Source: Phytophthora hibernalis (lineage: Eukaryota; Oomycota; Peronosporomycetes; Peronosporales; Peronosporaceae). Taken from it: a stretch of DNA of 64,000 nucleotides. Positions 11,230 to 22,724 of the stretch are shown here, in pieces (position 1 is the first letter of the stretch; the number at the start of each line of letters is the position of its first letter). Under the pieces are notes generated by a model. It was not told the origin of the DNA and did no database searches. It saw only the letters and a program-made list of their open reading frames with translations. Position numbers and translations under genes: made by a program. The DNA lies in NCBI GenBank assembly GCA_012656075.1, contig JAAKBF010000282.1, positions 186,001 to 250,000 of the forward strand, given 5' to 3'.

Positions 11230-13482
11230 ATGAGCAGTTCCAGCGGCGGCTCTAGCGACAGCGACGGCGACGACGAGTCTTTTACCGGCTCCAAAATCAC
11301 GTACGAAGAGGTCTCGAGTCACGCCACACGCGTCCGCGCTCGCGAAGCGATGGCCTTGCTGCCATTTAGTTCGTATTTTGCGTATCAGCACATGTTTAGG
11401 CGTTCTAGAGGTGAGAATACATCCGTATATAGGTGTACTTTTCATCTGAACTGCAAGAAGTTCTTGAGAATTGCCGAAGGCAACCAAGCACCTACATCGT
11501 TTGCACTGGAAGAAGCTGGCGAGCATGTTGGACCAGCTAGTGGAAGAACCTTACAAGGCATCCGACTCTCTTTAAACGCGAAGCAGACACCATGCTGTTA
11601 GGTGGCGCCGGCCCCAAGAAGTGCTTGCGGCTGCTTGCCTTACGGCATGAAAATGAATCTGACTTTTCGTCCCAGTTGCCTACAGCAAGTCAACTCTAAA
11701 ACAGAAAGGCATACCTGAAAAAGTCCACTCACATTTATATTTTATAGCTACTTGAATTGGTATATAAGCTAGACATTTATATTTGTTATTCATCAGGCAG
11801 GGGGATGGGACATTAAGTCTCCTATCGCGCGCAAAGAGTGGGCTAGCTCTAGGATGTGTGAGTCGCCGGACGTTTTCTTTGACGGATTGTCCTTCGACGC
11901 TGACACCGATGCCGCAACACTCACGACGTTATCAGAGCAAGCGCAGAACGACCTTTGGTCCTAGATGTGTTTGAACATTCATTTACAGACGAGAAAGGAG
12001 CGAGTGCACAGCGAGTGCACAGCTTCGGCTCATACGGCTCCCGTTTCACTCGAGGCACATTCTCGAATACATTTATACCATGGGTATACATGTTCGTTCG
12101 AACGGAGCATCAATATGCGTATGAGCGGCTCTTCCGGACTATTGTTCATTTAGCTGAACTTTTTTGGCGTCAAGTTGGAGCTGACATTTGGCAGCCTCGA
12201 CCATGCCAGCTATATTGCTAACGCATATCAAATTGTGTGGCCTGATATTCAGCTACTCAATTGTTGGCATCACCTGGCCCGAAAAGGCCGAGAACGAATT
12301 TGCAAGGTCCATCAAGCTGAATACTACGGCGCGACTGTACTCCCGTTGATGAGGAATTTACACGAATCGCGTAGCCGTGAATAGTTTACAGCAATAACTG
12401 CGGAGATGATCAAGTTTTGGGGGGACAATGGTGCTGATGATTTTGCAGTGTGGATCAGCACGTATTATCTGGCCAAGCCCTGGGAATCCTGGTTCATCAC
12501 AGCGTCCGGGGTTGCAAGCGTGACGCCCCACCAGAACGCAATAGAAGCCCATCATCGCGTCATTAAGGCGTCCTGTATGGATAGTCTCCGCGCCAGCACC
12601 GCAGTTGTGCTAAATGACTCCATCCCCGCGATCTTACGAGCCGATTTATTAACCGCTCCTCGATTCGCTTCCCATTATGCTGAAGGTAAGTGCGGGATCT
12701 TCATGATTAAATTTGTGCTTGTAGCTGCTAACACGGTTTGATTTATTCAGGACCACTGCAAGCAAAAACGGTTGTTGGTGCTCGTCTTCTTCTCCAGAAT
12801 ACCAAGAACTTTCGTCAGTTGTTTTCCGGCAGAGGTCGACGCAAGGTGCTTGTTGCAGTTTTCTTCAATGCACCTAAGTACACGCATCTTCCTGATCGTA
12901 CGGGGTGTGATTTGGACTCGAAGCGCCAGAAAATGTAAGTTGACCCGCACGTACATGTACAACGTTTATGACGCTCTTAACTTTTTGTATTGTGCTAGAT
13001 ACCTGGATTCCATAGCTGGTAAACTTTTAAAAGACAGGGCGGTCGTGGACGTCGAGCTGTTATTTCTCTCGATTCACCGCGTTGAAGTATTGAACCACGC
13101 ACTTAGCGCACCAGAGCCCCTGCTCAGTGCTCCATCATGGTGCAAAACACAGGCACATGAAATGCCTACAACCTTCGCTGTCTACTTCATAACCATTTTT
13201 TATGCGGCGCGGTACGCTTTTGTGTAGATTAATTTTGTGAGCTTCTTACCGTTGCGACTGCAAGGATTTCATGACAAGCGAAAGGCAGTGCATGCATGCC
13301 ATCGCTGCAATGGTGCTTCGCAACGAGTTCAGCATCGATGCTGCATTATCTGTGTTGCCGGTGCGGCGATTAAGCGGTCGTCCGAGAAAGTCGCGAGGTG
13401 CGCTAGACAGGCCAGCGTCGGCACGTGTTCTTCTCAGAAGACCGCTTGATTCGTCTTTTTACCGAGTATCCTGCTCGGCCAT
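11230..13482 (+). pseudogene. MULE-type transposase relic 1
   Basis: An ATG at 11230 starts an acidic, Ser-rich N-terminus (MSSSSGGSSDSDGDDE) followed by a FAR1/zinc-cluster-like segment (VYRCTFHLNCKKF). Further downstream, in shifted frames, come SYIANAYQIVWPDIQLLNCW with HHL following (12200-12285), a Mutator-superfamily DDE-region signature, and FITASGVASVTPHQNAIEAH (12500-12555), also typical of oomycete MULEs. A C-terminal Cys/His region containing MTSERQCMHAIAAMVLRNEF lies at 13270-13330. Frame changes at about 11600, 11950, 12390 and 13000 show it is dead. A small MITE has inserted at 13485, within or just after the C-terminus. Terminal inverted repeats were not identified. Confidence 0.7.
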
Positions 13483-13484
13483 TA

Positions 13485-13850
13485 CACCGTTCACTCTAAT
13501 TAGTCGTGCTTCGAATATAGTCATGCTTCTGTACTTTTTCGTGACACCATGGACGACAATTTTTCTAAACTGCTCAAAAGAGTACGAAGACAGCGGGTTT
13601 TAGACAGATCTTGCCGAGCCGAAGCCAATCATGATCTTACTTTCAATCAAATGTAAATATTATTATCACATCAAAAGTTTGGACTTCTACAACTACAACA
13701 AAAATCGTACAAATATATTATTATTACAAAAATCGTACAAATATATAATAATAATAATAATAATATATTTGTACGATTTTTGTTGTAGAAGTCCAAACTT
13801 TTGATAATTATCATTATTAGTCAGGGTCAGACTAATTAGAGTGAACGGTG
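13485..13850. mobile_element. Tc1/mariner-like MITE with 21-bp TIRs and TA target duplication
   Basis: The ends are a perfect 21-bp terminal inverted repeat: CACCGTTCACTCTAATTAGTC at 13485-13505 and its complement at 13830-13850. Each end is flanked directly by TA (13483-13484 and 13851-13852), the duplication expected for IS630/Tc1/mariner/pogo elements. The 366-bp interior holds a 35-aa ORF (13549-13656, basic, MDDNFSKLLKRVRRQRVLDR) that may be the remaining N-terminus of a transposase, and a nested foldback at 13671-13804. It must move in trans. Confidence 0.88.
13671..13804. repeat. Foldback inside the MITE
   Basis: TCAAAAGTTTGGACTTCTACAAC at 13671-13693 is perfectly complementary to 13782-13804. 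The arms also continue inward with AAAAATCGTACAAATAT (twice on the left) against ATATTTGTACGATTTTT on the right, separated by an ATA/TAA microsatellite. RNA or single-strand DNA from this stretch would form a long hairpin. Confidence 0.9.
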
Positions 13851-13852
13851 TA

Positions 13853-16595
13853 CACTGGAACGTCGTCCACGGAGTTCCTCTGCCGGCAGAATCGGATTAG
13901 AGCTCAAATTTGCAGGGCAAAATAACGTCATGCTCCGAGAATGCAGGCAGATATGTGTGGGGTCGGACAGCTCCATCATTCCGATGGAGGTACAGGCGCT
14001 AGCAGAGTGCGTCGTAGAAAGTCACCGTACTGGTGTTGAAGTCATTGTGAAGACGGACTAGTACGTAGTTTCAGGAGTGTCGCGGCCTCCGGTTATCGTT
14101 GGTGCATATCGCTAGCAGCAAGGTTTTTCCCGCGATTTTCCTAGGCTAATAGCAATACATGTTCTTTGTATACATATCTAGTCTGTCTTCGCCAAGTGTA
14201 TACACACTGCGTTCATCCTTTTGATGATTCACACGGGGCAGTCATCCCTTTTTGTATCATACACGGTGGTCATCCTTTTCACACTAGGTTTTAATCTTTT
14301 CTCTACTATTATGCTGGTAAAGAGGTGATAGTTTGACCGCAATTTATCGTAGTGGCAGCCTTTCTAGTGGTTAATTGCTTCAACAACGGTCTGACAGTGA
14401 ATAAATAAAACTGTTGATAATGCGTATGTTGGTCAGCGCTTTCTATACATATTTCCCTAATATACGAAGCACCTCTATTGGCCAGAAACTCTGACCACAT
14501 TATTGCACGAGAAGTTTGTCGAGAAAAGGACCATTTTGGGACTTTTTCTCAAGTGAACGCATACCAGTTCTAATGAAGAATATACGATCTACAAATTCAC
14601 CACCGTTCTTGAGGCCGTGTTCAATTGAAGAAAGTTATGTTAGTGCGCTGTTCGAGTCTTCAAACTCAATGGGGTAGAATCCTATTGAGGGTCCAACATC
14701 GCAATTGACCGTCTGGAGTATCAACTTCAAATTCTCCTCAGACGGATCCATCAGCGTAGATTGATCAGGTACCGACAACACGCTGAAAGCATCAGCATCA
14801 CCGTTTATGGCGTTTTCGAGGTCGGAACAGTAGCGCGACCCACTCATCACAATCGGAACTGCCAGTAAGCTGGAAGCCCTTTCAACAAGAGGATCAATCC
14901 ATGACCAGAAGAAAGAGACGTTTGTGCTGGTAATAAAAATAATACTAGAAGTAGATAACTGTGACGAAAAATTGACTGGAAGCTCTGTAATTTTTGTTCC
15001 ACCGATGCTAAGGTATACATCAGGGATGGCATAAAAATCATTTAAATATTTTTATTGCCGACAAAAATGTCGAAAAATATTTTTATATTTTTATTTTGTA
15101 GCCATTTTGCTTTTCACTTAACTTTTGTAACGGCTGCTAATGACCAGAAGGTTACGGGTACAGGAACGATATCGTTTTAGACAGGATTGGACAGGTTTTG
15201 TTGCGCGAGGTCCAAATATAAATAAGAAATACTTCCATATTTATTTTTATGCCATCCCTGATGGTACCGTATTACCCCTTTCGCAAATCATGGGGCAAAA
15301 TGCTCCCTTTCAATCGATTACGGTACTACTCCCTAGTAGAAATATTACAACAGCAAATTAAAAGGGGCAAAGTGTCCCTTTCCATTTGCCCAAGGTACTA
15401 CACTAGGTAGACTTTTGATTGGATACAAATTAAATGAATATTTCGGGTATCCAAAATATTTCGTTGTTGGTATTATACTTCATAAGATCGGAAGTAACTT
15501 ACAGATCGGAAGTAACTTACAGTTTGTTCGATTTTTGCGTTTGACGCAGTTTTAATACCAACGTAGCTTAAACCACTCACTCTCGGATGTATCGCATGTG
15601 CAATGATATAAAACTCATGCAAAATAGAATTTACGTGCTCAATCAAGCACCAGTTCCAACTGTAAGTCTAGCAGAACGTGGCCGACAGTCGCAAAAGGAT
15701 GTTCGAGACATAAATGATGTACACATAAGTTGAACTGTTAGCTTGGGAGTCAGCGGCATCCAGAATTATCTCTTCTCATACGCACAGGAGTAGCCAACAC
15801 CCCAGCTGCTCCATTTCATCTCGCGTGGCAGATACTTTATCGTCGCAAGATGAGCAACACAAACCTTTAGTAGCCTAGCGCTTATGAAGTCCTACATTTC
15901 GAAATTGTCCTCAAGTTAATCGTCTTAGATGAGTACCTAACTTGTGCATTCAAACCGGCGTATGGGATTCTTTGGGAGTGGTGGAACGATGGAAATCGCG
16001 TCATTGACGCTCTCGATGCAACCCGTGTAAATGATTTGAATAATGTATACGTTTGTAGCATATTGAGCAAAGTATATACTGTAACAGTTAATACAAAGCA
16101 CACGAATGACAACTTTTTGTGGGTAACCTCAAATCGTCGCTTGGTGACCTTTTAACATTTTATTCATGGCCGCGATGTGACGATCTCTCGGTACCAACAA
16201 GATGAGGGTATTCATTCGACCTCTTTCTCTCTGTCGCGTCGGTAATGACGCCTCGAAGCAAGCGCAGCTTAGCTGGCGCGCTTACGAAAGAATGTGATTT
16301 ATCTGCGCAGCAACCATTCTGCCATGCGTATGTCGTGTATCTGAACAGTTTTCTCTTCGTTGACGACGCCAAGGTATTTGTACTGAGCGAGCTGTGTTTA
16401 CTACCTCGTGCTCGATTTGTTGCCTCAACTGAATCATATTGCCCAAGACATCGAGTGTCCTGCCAAAGTGACTTTTGCAGGAAGTGGCAGCTCCTTCACC
16501 TTTTGGTTGGGCCGGCGGGCCGGCTAGTTGCACAACAAAGCCAGTCAACATTTATATATAATCGCACCAACAAATAAATATAATACAACAACGGC
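13853..16595. other. Gene-poor interval with small repeats
   Basis: No coding region is supported. It contains a foldback at 15018-15263 (separate entry), a two-copy 19-bp direct repeat GATCGGAAGTAACTTACA at about 15485-15522, and two imperfect copies of a GGGGCAAA-TG-TCCCTTTC unit near 15292 and 15363. Open frames at 16245-16577 (plus) and 16282-16551 (minus) overlap each other and show no motif. Confidence 0.4.
15018..15263. mobile_element. Foldback/MITE with 21-bp inverted ends, hAT-like
   Basis: CATCAGGGATGGCATAAAAAT at 15018-15038 is the exact complement of 15243-15263. CAGGGATGG is similar to hAT-type terminal repeats, but the 8-bp flanks (GTATACAT and ATGGTACC) do not match, so superfamily assignment is tentative. 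The interior is AT-rich with no ORF. Confidence 0.6.
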
Positions 16596-16699
16596 ATGAA
16601 TATCTTCAGTACTCTGTTGTGTTCTCACGAAGTGTTTAGCATCCCTCATCCTACCCAACACCGGCATATACACATCACGGCAGCGTCCTCCGCCCGTCA

Positions 16700-17185
16700 A
16701 CATACACGGGCAAACCTCTCAGCGTGCACGCCTGCCGCGTCGAACCACATCCAGTTTACGTCCTACTCCGCCGCCTACTGCATCACCACCAACATTAGCA
16801 TCGGCACTCCCATCAACGAGCACGCGCAAACGTACCAGCATGCACGACTGCCTTGTAGAACAACAGCAGGATCACGTCCGGCTCCGCCACCAGCTGCATC
16901 CCGAACACCACCATTAGCGACGGCGCCCCCATCGACGAGCGCGCGCAAACGTACCAGCATGTACGGTTGCTTTGGTGAACAACAGGATCACGTCCGGCTC
17001 CGCCACCTGCTACGTCATCACCAGCATTAGCATCGGCGCCCCCATCAACGAGCACGCGCAAACGTACCTGCGTGCACGATTGCCGCGTCGACAACAGCAG
17101 GATTACGTCTGGCTCCGTCACCTGCAGTATCACAGCAAACACTAGCGTCAGCGACCCCATTAACGTCCGCGCGTAAACTTACCTT
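16700..17185. repeat. Degenerate minisatellite, unit about 113-119 bp, four copies
   Basis: A unit containing GCGCAAACGTACC recurs at about 16824, 16943, 17056 and (as GCGTAAACTTACC) 17171, each preceded by GC-rich CACCA/ATTAGC-GGCGCCCCCAT segments. In the plus frame it reads as Pro/Thr/Ser-rich sequence (APPSTSARKRT), which could be the remains of a repeat-rich wall-associated protein, but no single frame stays open across all copies. Confidence 0.7.
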
Positions 17186-17304
17186 GCGCGCGTTTTTAGT
17201 GGTGGGGGATTTTTTCTTGCGGTCATTTTGTATATTGAATATTTCATTATGTTTTTCACTCTTGCGAATTGTTTTGACAATTTTCCAAAGCATTCTTTGA
17301 AGGC

Positions 17305-18165
17305 CTATGATTGGCAGAGAAAATGAAAAGGGTCAAAATGCCTCCTTTCACAGGCCGGCTTTGTGTAATAATTCAAGAAAGTCGCCGAGTGCCCTCGCGG
17401 TGGTATCGCATTTCCCGTAAGAGCGAGGCTAAAAGGCTCCAGTCGAATGAGAACTGACGGTAAACTTGTCAATTGACAGTATTCCACGAAAATTGCTGAA
17501 CCAACAAGCCATTTCGAGTCCAAATCGTCGGGAACTTCACGCAAATTCGTGTAACAAAGCTCAATATCGTACAACTTATAAGGAAAGTCAACAGGCTAGA
17601 GACCTTGCGGAAGAACTCCGTCCGTCATGTTGACTCTAACCAAGCTGAGAGCCACTAGTTCGGGATGATTTGCATTGGTTAGAGCTGCTGCAGTACTCCA
17701 GTCGCTTATGGTGGAATTGTAAACCTTGATACTCGCCGTCTGGTGAAACTCGCCCAGCAAATCTGGAAATTCAAGCTGTGGACAGTGTCGAATCACCAGA
17801 GTAACAACGGTGGATATGTCAATTTCGCTCCATTTGTCCTCTACTTCATCATTCGTGCCGATGAGGCCGAATCGATGGCAATCCAGTATATCCAGGTAGC
17901 AAGATGCCTGCGTCTTTCCCCACGGGTGAACCTGCAAAAACATTGCGGTAGTGCGGACTGCATATGAATGGACGTGTAAATATCTCGAAGATCTGTTTTT
18001 ACCTGTTGGGTCACGTCCCAGTACCTGCTTCATGATTTGTTTTGCAGTAATATTCTTCGCCAAACTGTATCCGTTGCTACTGTACCAAGTCAAAGATGGA
18101 AAGCTGTGGATCACGAATTGTGGATCATCGAAGCGTTCTTCAAGGTGACCGGTATCTCTGCCGCG
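17305..18165 (-). pseudogene. LRR-protein gene relic
   Basis: Read on the minus strand, the frame is open from about 18165 through VTLVIRHCPQLEFPDLLGEF and VNMTDGVLPQGL, hits an in-frame TAG at about 17595, and continues in the same frame with LYDIELCYTNLREVPDDLDS and YCQLTSLPSVLIRLEPFSLA. These are leucine-rich repeat units (LxxLPxxL spacing) as found in oomycete LRR receptor or adhesion proteins. Both ends are missing; there is no start codon upstream and the C-terminus dissolves after 17400. The 5' part is duplicated at 24800-24960, and a 33-bp scrap lies at 22495-22527, so this gene took part in the local segmental duplication together with the kinase just upstream. Confidence 0.65.
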
Positions 18166-18616
18166 TGGTTTCTGCTGTCTGAAAATTAGGAACGTTGTCT
18201 ACTCTGTAGTGACTGTATTCATTGAAAAATGGCACACTCGGAAGCAAGTCCGTGCAACCGCCATGCGATTAAGATTCTTCGTATGCAGATTTGTTCTTCA
18301 CTCGGATGTTTGTGCTTCCAAAGCACTGACCCAAAGCTGCTTTCCAGTGCGAGATAACGTGCGCCGTCGGTTGAGGTCACTTAGCCCTCTCTCTCTACTG
18401 CTCGGGCCCAAAACACTCCCATCAGTCATTGACGATACGCTTGCCTGCTTCACAGAAAGTCTTCGCGTACTGCTACTTCTGTTTGCAAGCGGTGGCTTGA
18501 CGAATGCGGACGAGGACCGAGATCCCACCGCCATCGAGAAGAAAGCTCCGAACTCGTCGAGTGCGGATCAAAAGTCGAAAAGTCCGCCCAGTCTTCTGTA
18601 GCTTCTTGGTACGACT

Positions 18617-19572
18617 TCATTTCAGCACTGCTAATTTGCTTACTCGATGAGAGCCGTCTCCCCTTACAAACGGTTGTTTGCGAGGTGCCGGGTTCGCAAG
18701 CTGCTCAATACACCGTCGAACGCCTTCAAGCGTCGGACGCTCCACCACGTCCGGCGTGAGGATCCACTTGATCAGCGCCGTGAACGTCGCACTAAACACC
18801 TGTCCACGGTGGCTGTTTCCCTGTGGAAAGCTCACATATCCATTCACAATAGCAAGATGCTGCACGCCGTCTCGCGGGTGCTCAAACGGGAAAACGGGCC
18901 GAACGCCATGGCGTACAACACACAACCCAAGGACCAGACATCCGTGCGTCCATCCACAACCCCCAACTCACCTGAATCCCACAACTCCGGAGCTCGATAC
19001 GGAGCACTACTGAATGTGGCTGCGTCTTCCCACAACTTCCTCCAATTGATGGGTCTTTTCACTTTCAACGGCGCAACGGACCCAAAGTCCATCAGCAGTG
19101 GCTCCAGGTCTTCAGTAACCAATACATTGCCAGGCTTAAGATCTCGATGGGCAAAACCCAAAGCGTGTAGAGCAGTCAGTGCATCCACCAACTTCATCAC
19201 GAACCCAAGACACTGCGACTCTGTGAAGGCCGATGCGTGTCGCTCTTCCGCCTGTTCCAGGAGCGTCTGCAATGAGCCGCGTTTGGCCAATGGGAAGAGC
19301 AGCAGCGCCTCTTTCTGGCCTTGAACCTCGTGACTTCTGCGCACTTCGGCGGCTTCCAGTGGCAACGCGTTAACATGTTGAAGCTGTCGCTGTACCTGAA
19401 TCTCTAGTAGCAGTCGCTCCAGGTCCTCGTCGTCAGTTATACTGCGTGTCCACTTGAGTGCAAAGTGGCGGTTGTCACGCTGGACTTCGTACACGTGGGC
19501 GAATCCACCCTCGGCTAGTGGACGAAGGAGTTCGTAGAGCTTCCCGTTGACACGTACGAGCGAGTTCCCCAT
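18617..19572 (-). pseudogene. STK16-like kinase, copy A (single-base frameshift)
   Basis: This copy is almost identical to the intact kinase at 23411-24367 but inverted. It starts MGNSLVRVNGKLYELLRPLA and keeps the glycine loop, catalytic Lys, HRDLKPGN, DFG and APE motifs. Near 18888 the intact copy has a TTTTCCCCG run where this one has TTTTCCCG; the missing C shifts the frame after FGPFS, so the C-terminal lobe is lost. Homology with the other copy extends beyond the gene on both sides, from about 18040 to 19615. A sequencing or assembly error in the C run is a real alternative, in which case both copies would be functional. Confidence 0.85.
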
Positions 19573-19671
19573 GCTGGAAATTAGTACATGGCTACGTTTT
19601 CAGTAGTCGGAAATAGGAGGACTATTTTCTGAGTGTAATACCGGTACCTTACCGGTAACTTATTTCTACAG

Positions 19672-19791
19672 ACTGAGAGGCTGGATGTCGAGTTCTCCCA
19701 TGCAGATCTACGCTCGTTGTTTCTGCAGCTGAATGCTGTTCAATCGGAGCTTGACGCCGAGAAAGTGTCATCCACTTCCAATCCAGGATAG
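19672..19791 (+). pseudogene. COMM-domain last-exon fragment, copy A
   Basis: Directly after a ...CTACAG acceptor-like sequence, the frame reads TERLDVEFSHADLRSLFLQL and continues NAVQSELDAEK to a TAG at 19789-19791. This is the C-terminal half of a COMM domain. It is nearly identical to exon 2 of the fragment at 25160-25460; the first exon is absent here. The segment upstream (19619-19665, with TACCGGTA repeats) also matches 25093-25145. Confidence 0.6.
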
Positions 19792-19973
19792 ACCTTATTC
19801 GGCAAATTTAGCCGGAATTCACTATACATGTACCTTCAATCTCCAACCAAAATAGAGCTGATGACGATTTGGTATCGGATAGCAACTTTTTCATTGGAGA
19901 CGTGGGTGTCGGCAAGTTGCTACTGAAGGTGAGCAGGAGTATTTTAAGGGGACACCCTTAGCTGGTAGCTGTC

Positions 19974-21767
19974 CTATGAACTCTCTCTCAGACTCGCGTT
20001 GTACACGCCATCGTACGCATCCTCGGTGCCGAAGTACTCGTGACGGTACCAACGACGGGGCTTCATTGTGAATGGCGCCATCTGACTCACGCACGACTTG
20101 TCAAACGATGAAGGTCGCCATTGTTGAGCACGTACGACACAAGCAAGTTCATCCCGCAATTCTCACCCCATGGGTCGCCAACGTCGAGCGGTGTCGTGAT
20201 CAGAACGTCGTGTGGTGCGTAGTCGAAAGAGATCAACTCCTTCCTGTCGCCACGCAAAGCTCGTAGTAGTGACTCTGCATATTTGGTTGGCGTCATCGGA
20301 TCCATATTTCCACTTAGCAGAAGAACACTCGCGTTACTCGGGATCGTAGCACTTTTATTCCAATACTGGTCGCGCTCGTACAGGATGTGGTCAGCATCGT
20401 AGTTGCCAAGGCCGAGTTCGTCGCATGACGCCGATTTCTCTTTCGAAAAGGCACAATACAGCGAATCCTGTGAAAATATCGGGATCTCGGAAACTTTTGC
20501 GCCGGTGTATCGCGCTAGCATATCTGCTTTCGATGGCATCGGCTTTTCCCACATTTCGGAGAAGACGATGAGGTTGAAGAGCACACTCGATGTGAAAGTG
20601 TTGTCCTCGGATTTGGCGCGCATGTCAGCGTTCAAGTTTTTGACGAGTGACTTCAAGACATCGACGTCCTTGAACTCGCAGCGATTGAGGCGATACACCA
20701 CTGGAGGGATCAGTGCCCGCATATACGCGTCCTTCAAAAGATGACCCAGAACAAACCGAAGGGAAGACGACGGGCGGCCATCGAGCTCTTTGGGTTTCAC
20801 GTTGGTGATCAGTTCTGCACAGGTGGAGTTGGGATCCTTTTCAAAGCGATCGAGTAAATCTTGGATGGTATCATTGAGTCTCTTGGCTTCAAAACGGGGT
20901 TTGCAGCTTTCGTCTTCTTCGCACATCGACAGGAAAGCATCACCTACCTCGCCATAATAGCGGTCCCATTCCGACATGAACATGAACTGCTCCCGATGCC
21001 GTGGCGACACTGTCCAGAACGTACCCAGTCACCTCAGGCGGAGCCAAATGTATCAACCGTTCCAGCAACATCGTTCCATAGCTCACGCCGTACACAATGG
21101 TACTAGCACTATTCGTGTACTTGGAGATAAAAGTCGCGAGCGCTCGTCACTGAGAACGACGCGAGGTCGCCATATTTGACTTGTAGATCTTGGGCACACG
21201 CAGACACTTCAGATGGAACGAAATCCTTTCCCCAGGGAGTTCCTGAAGCGGTAGCTTGTGCTGCTATACAGTCCAGAAGTGTGCTTCGACCAGTGCCGCG
21301 GTGGTCCATCGTGTACACATTGACGGTGCCGTTCATATGGTCGTGCAAGTTCACCATATCGGTTTCCACTACATGACACAACGAGCCCACAAAATGAATA
21401 TCAACGCTGCGGAGTCACCGTGGGGAGGCATGGGTAACTTACTTGCAGCAGAGGAGAAGCCGGGCCCACCTTGAAGCAGCCACACATTAGTCGCCACACC
21501 AGAGCTACCCGTCGTAGCTAGCAAACGTTTTACGAAGATGTCGATTTTCGAGTCCACGTCGTCAGGAGTCTCACAGATACCCGGATAGCAAAGCGGGGCA
21601 CGGTAGGTCGCGCACTCTGCGTCTTGGGTGGTATCCACTCCTTCTCCAGAGAAAGTGAACTCGTAGCAGTACCAGCCGTTTAACTCGGAGTTCGCGGCAG
21701 TATAGGTCGCTGATGAGGTCTGGGCAATTGCAATCGTCGCCAAGGCGATGAGATGGTTGCATACCAT
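19974..21767 (-). pseudogene. Secreted S33-type alpha/beta-hydrolase peptidase, broken copy 2
   Basis: ATG 21767 starts a signal peptide (MVCNHLIALATIAIAQTSSA). Exon 1 ends at a good donor (GTAAGTTACC) after LLQGGPGFSSAA near 21440; an acceptor (GTCATGTAG) lies near 21371. The second exon has YTMDHRGTGRST and, after an 11-nt deletion near 21125 that shifts frame, GVSYGT; another shift occurs near 21000. Then a long frame (21010-20087) carries ASVLLLSGNMDPMTP and YAPHDV, the acid and His regions. A last shift near 20100 removes a C-terminal tail (DKSCVSQMAPF...YDGVYNAS) still readable to 19974. It is the inverted paralogue of the gene at 6545-8359, with a different set of lesions. Confidence 0.85.
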
Positions 21768-22724
21768 GTCAGCGCTGGAAAGTTGTCGGTTGCCAGTAAA
21801 TTCGGGAATGGGAGCAAACTTACTTGTGAGTTGCCATGTTGCTTTACATGTAGCGAAATAGTGTGCATTTGTTCATCGCGTAAGCTGCATCGGCTTACGC
21901 CTTTATTGAAAGCCTGTGTTGATATCGTAGGATGCGCAGTTTGCATTTATTGCGCTGTGCGATATGATACATGTACAGTGCGTCAGGTTTGCGCTCTTAC
22001 GTCTTAACGTTAGCCTTAGGACAGGCTCGATCAATACAAAAGGAAGATAATGACAACGATAACATGACTTATTCTACCCACTGACTAATCCATCGTGTAT
22101 CCTTTCCAGTTCCACGCGGAAGATGTGGAAATTGGTGCTTGTTGTATTCAGTTTGCTGCTCCGAAGCAAAACAATAATAAACACGGTAGCACCCTTCATC
22201 GTCGCTGGGCTCGCTGTTGAAAAAAATGAAGACGTTCACGTTGTAAGCCCACCGACCTCTATTGTTGGGATCCCAAGCAGCATCCGATGGAATCTAGTTG
22301 TTGACTGAAGCCAGTGATAGGAAAACATATTTCTTATGTTGTCGGCCGTCAACATTGCAATGGCTGTTGGTAAATAGTTTTCTCCTAAGAAACGTATTCG
22401 AACAATAAACCAGCGTCGTTATGTAATGCTGCTTAGCAGAAGAAGGCGTTTAGCGATAGTCTTGCCGTATTCGCTGGTTGCTCTTGTGAGAACGATCTCG
22501 AAGATCTGTTTTTACCTGTTGGGTCACGGGGAGATTTTTATTCAGATCAAACGTAAACTCTGATTGTGTGTCGTATCAAATGAGTCAACTGAGATTGCGT
22601 GCGTATTCTTAACAGCACGCAATCACAGTTTACTGGTTCGTTTGATTTGGTAAATTAGAGACCAGTCTCCATTTTCTACAAGTTTAGTTTTCCATTTGCG
22701 TCCTCTTCACTTCGTTTGCCAAGC
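21768..22724. other. Intergenic region with LRR-gene scrap
   Basis: No firm gene. A 61-aa ORF at 22123-22308 begins with a hydrophobic stretch (MWKLVLVVFSLLLRSK) but has no other support. At 22495-22527 the sequence ATCTCGAAGATCTGTTTTTACCTGTTGGGTCACG repeats 17986-18018 of the LRR relic, in the same orientation. Confidence 0.4.

Noticed and set aside
16245..16577. Overlapping 110-aa plus and 89-aa minus ORFs
   Set aside because: Neither has a recognisable motif; the two frames contradict each other and there is no intron or homologue support.
22123..22308. 61-aa ORF with hydrophobic N-terminus as a second effector
   Set aside because: Only the hydrophobic start is suggestive; no effector motif, and neighbouring sequence is repeat debris.
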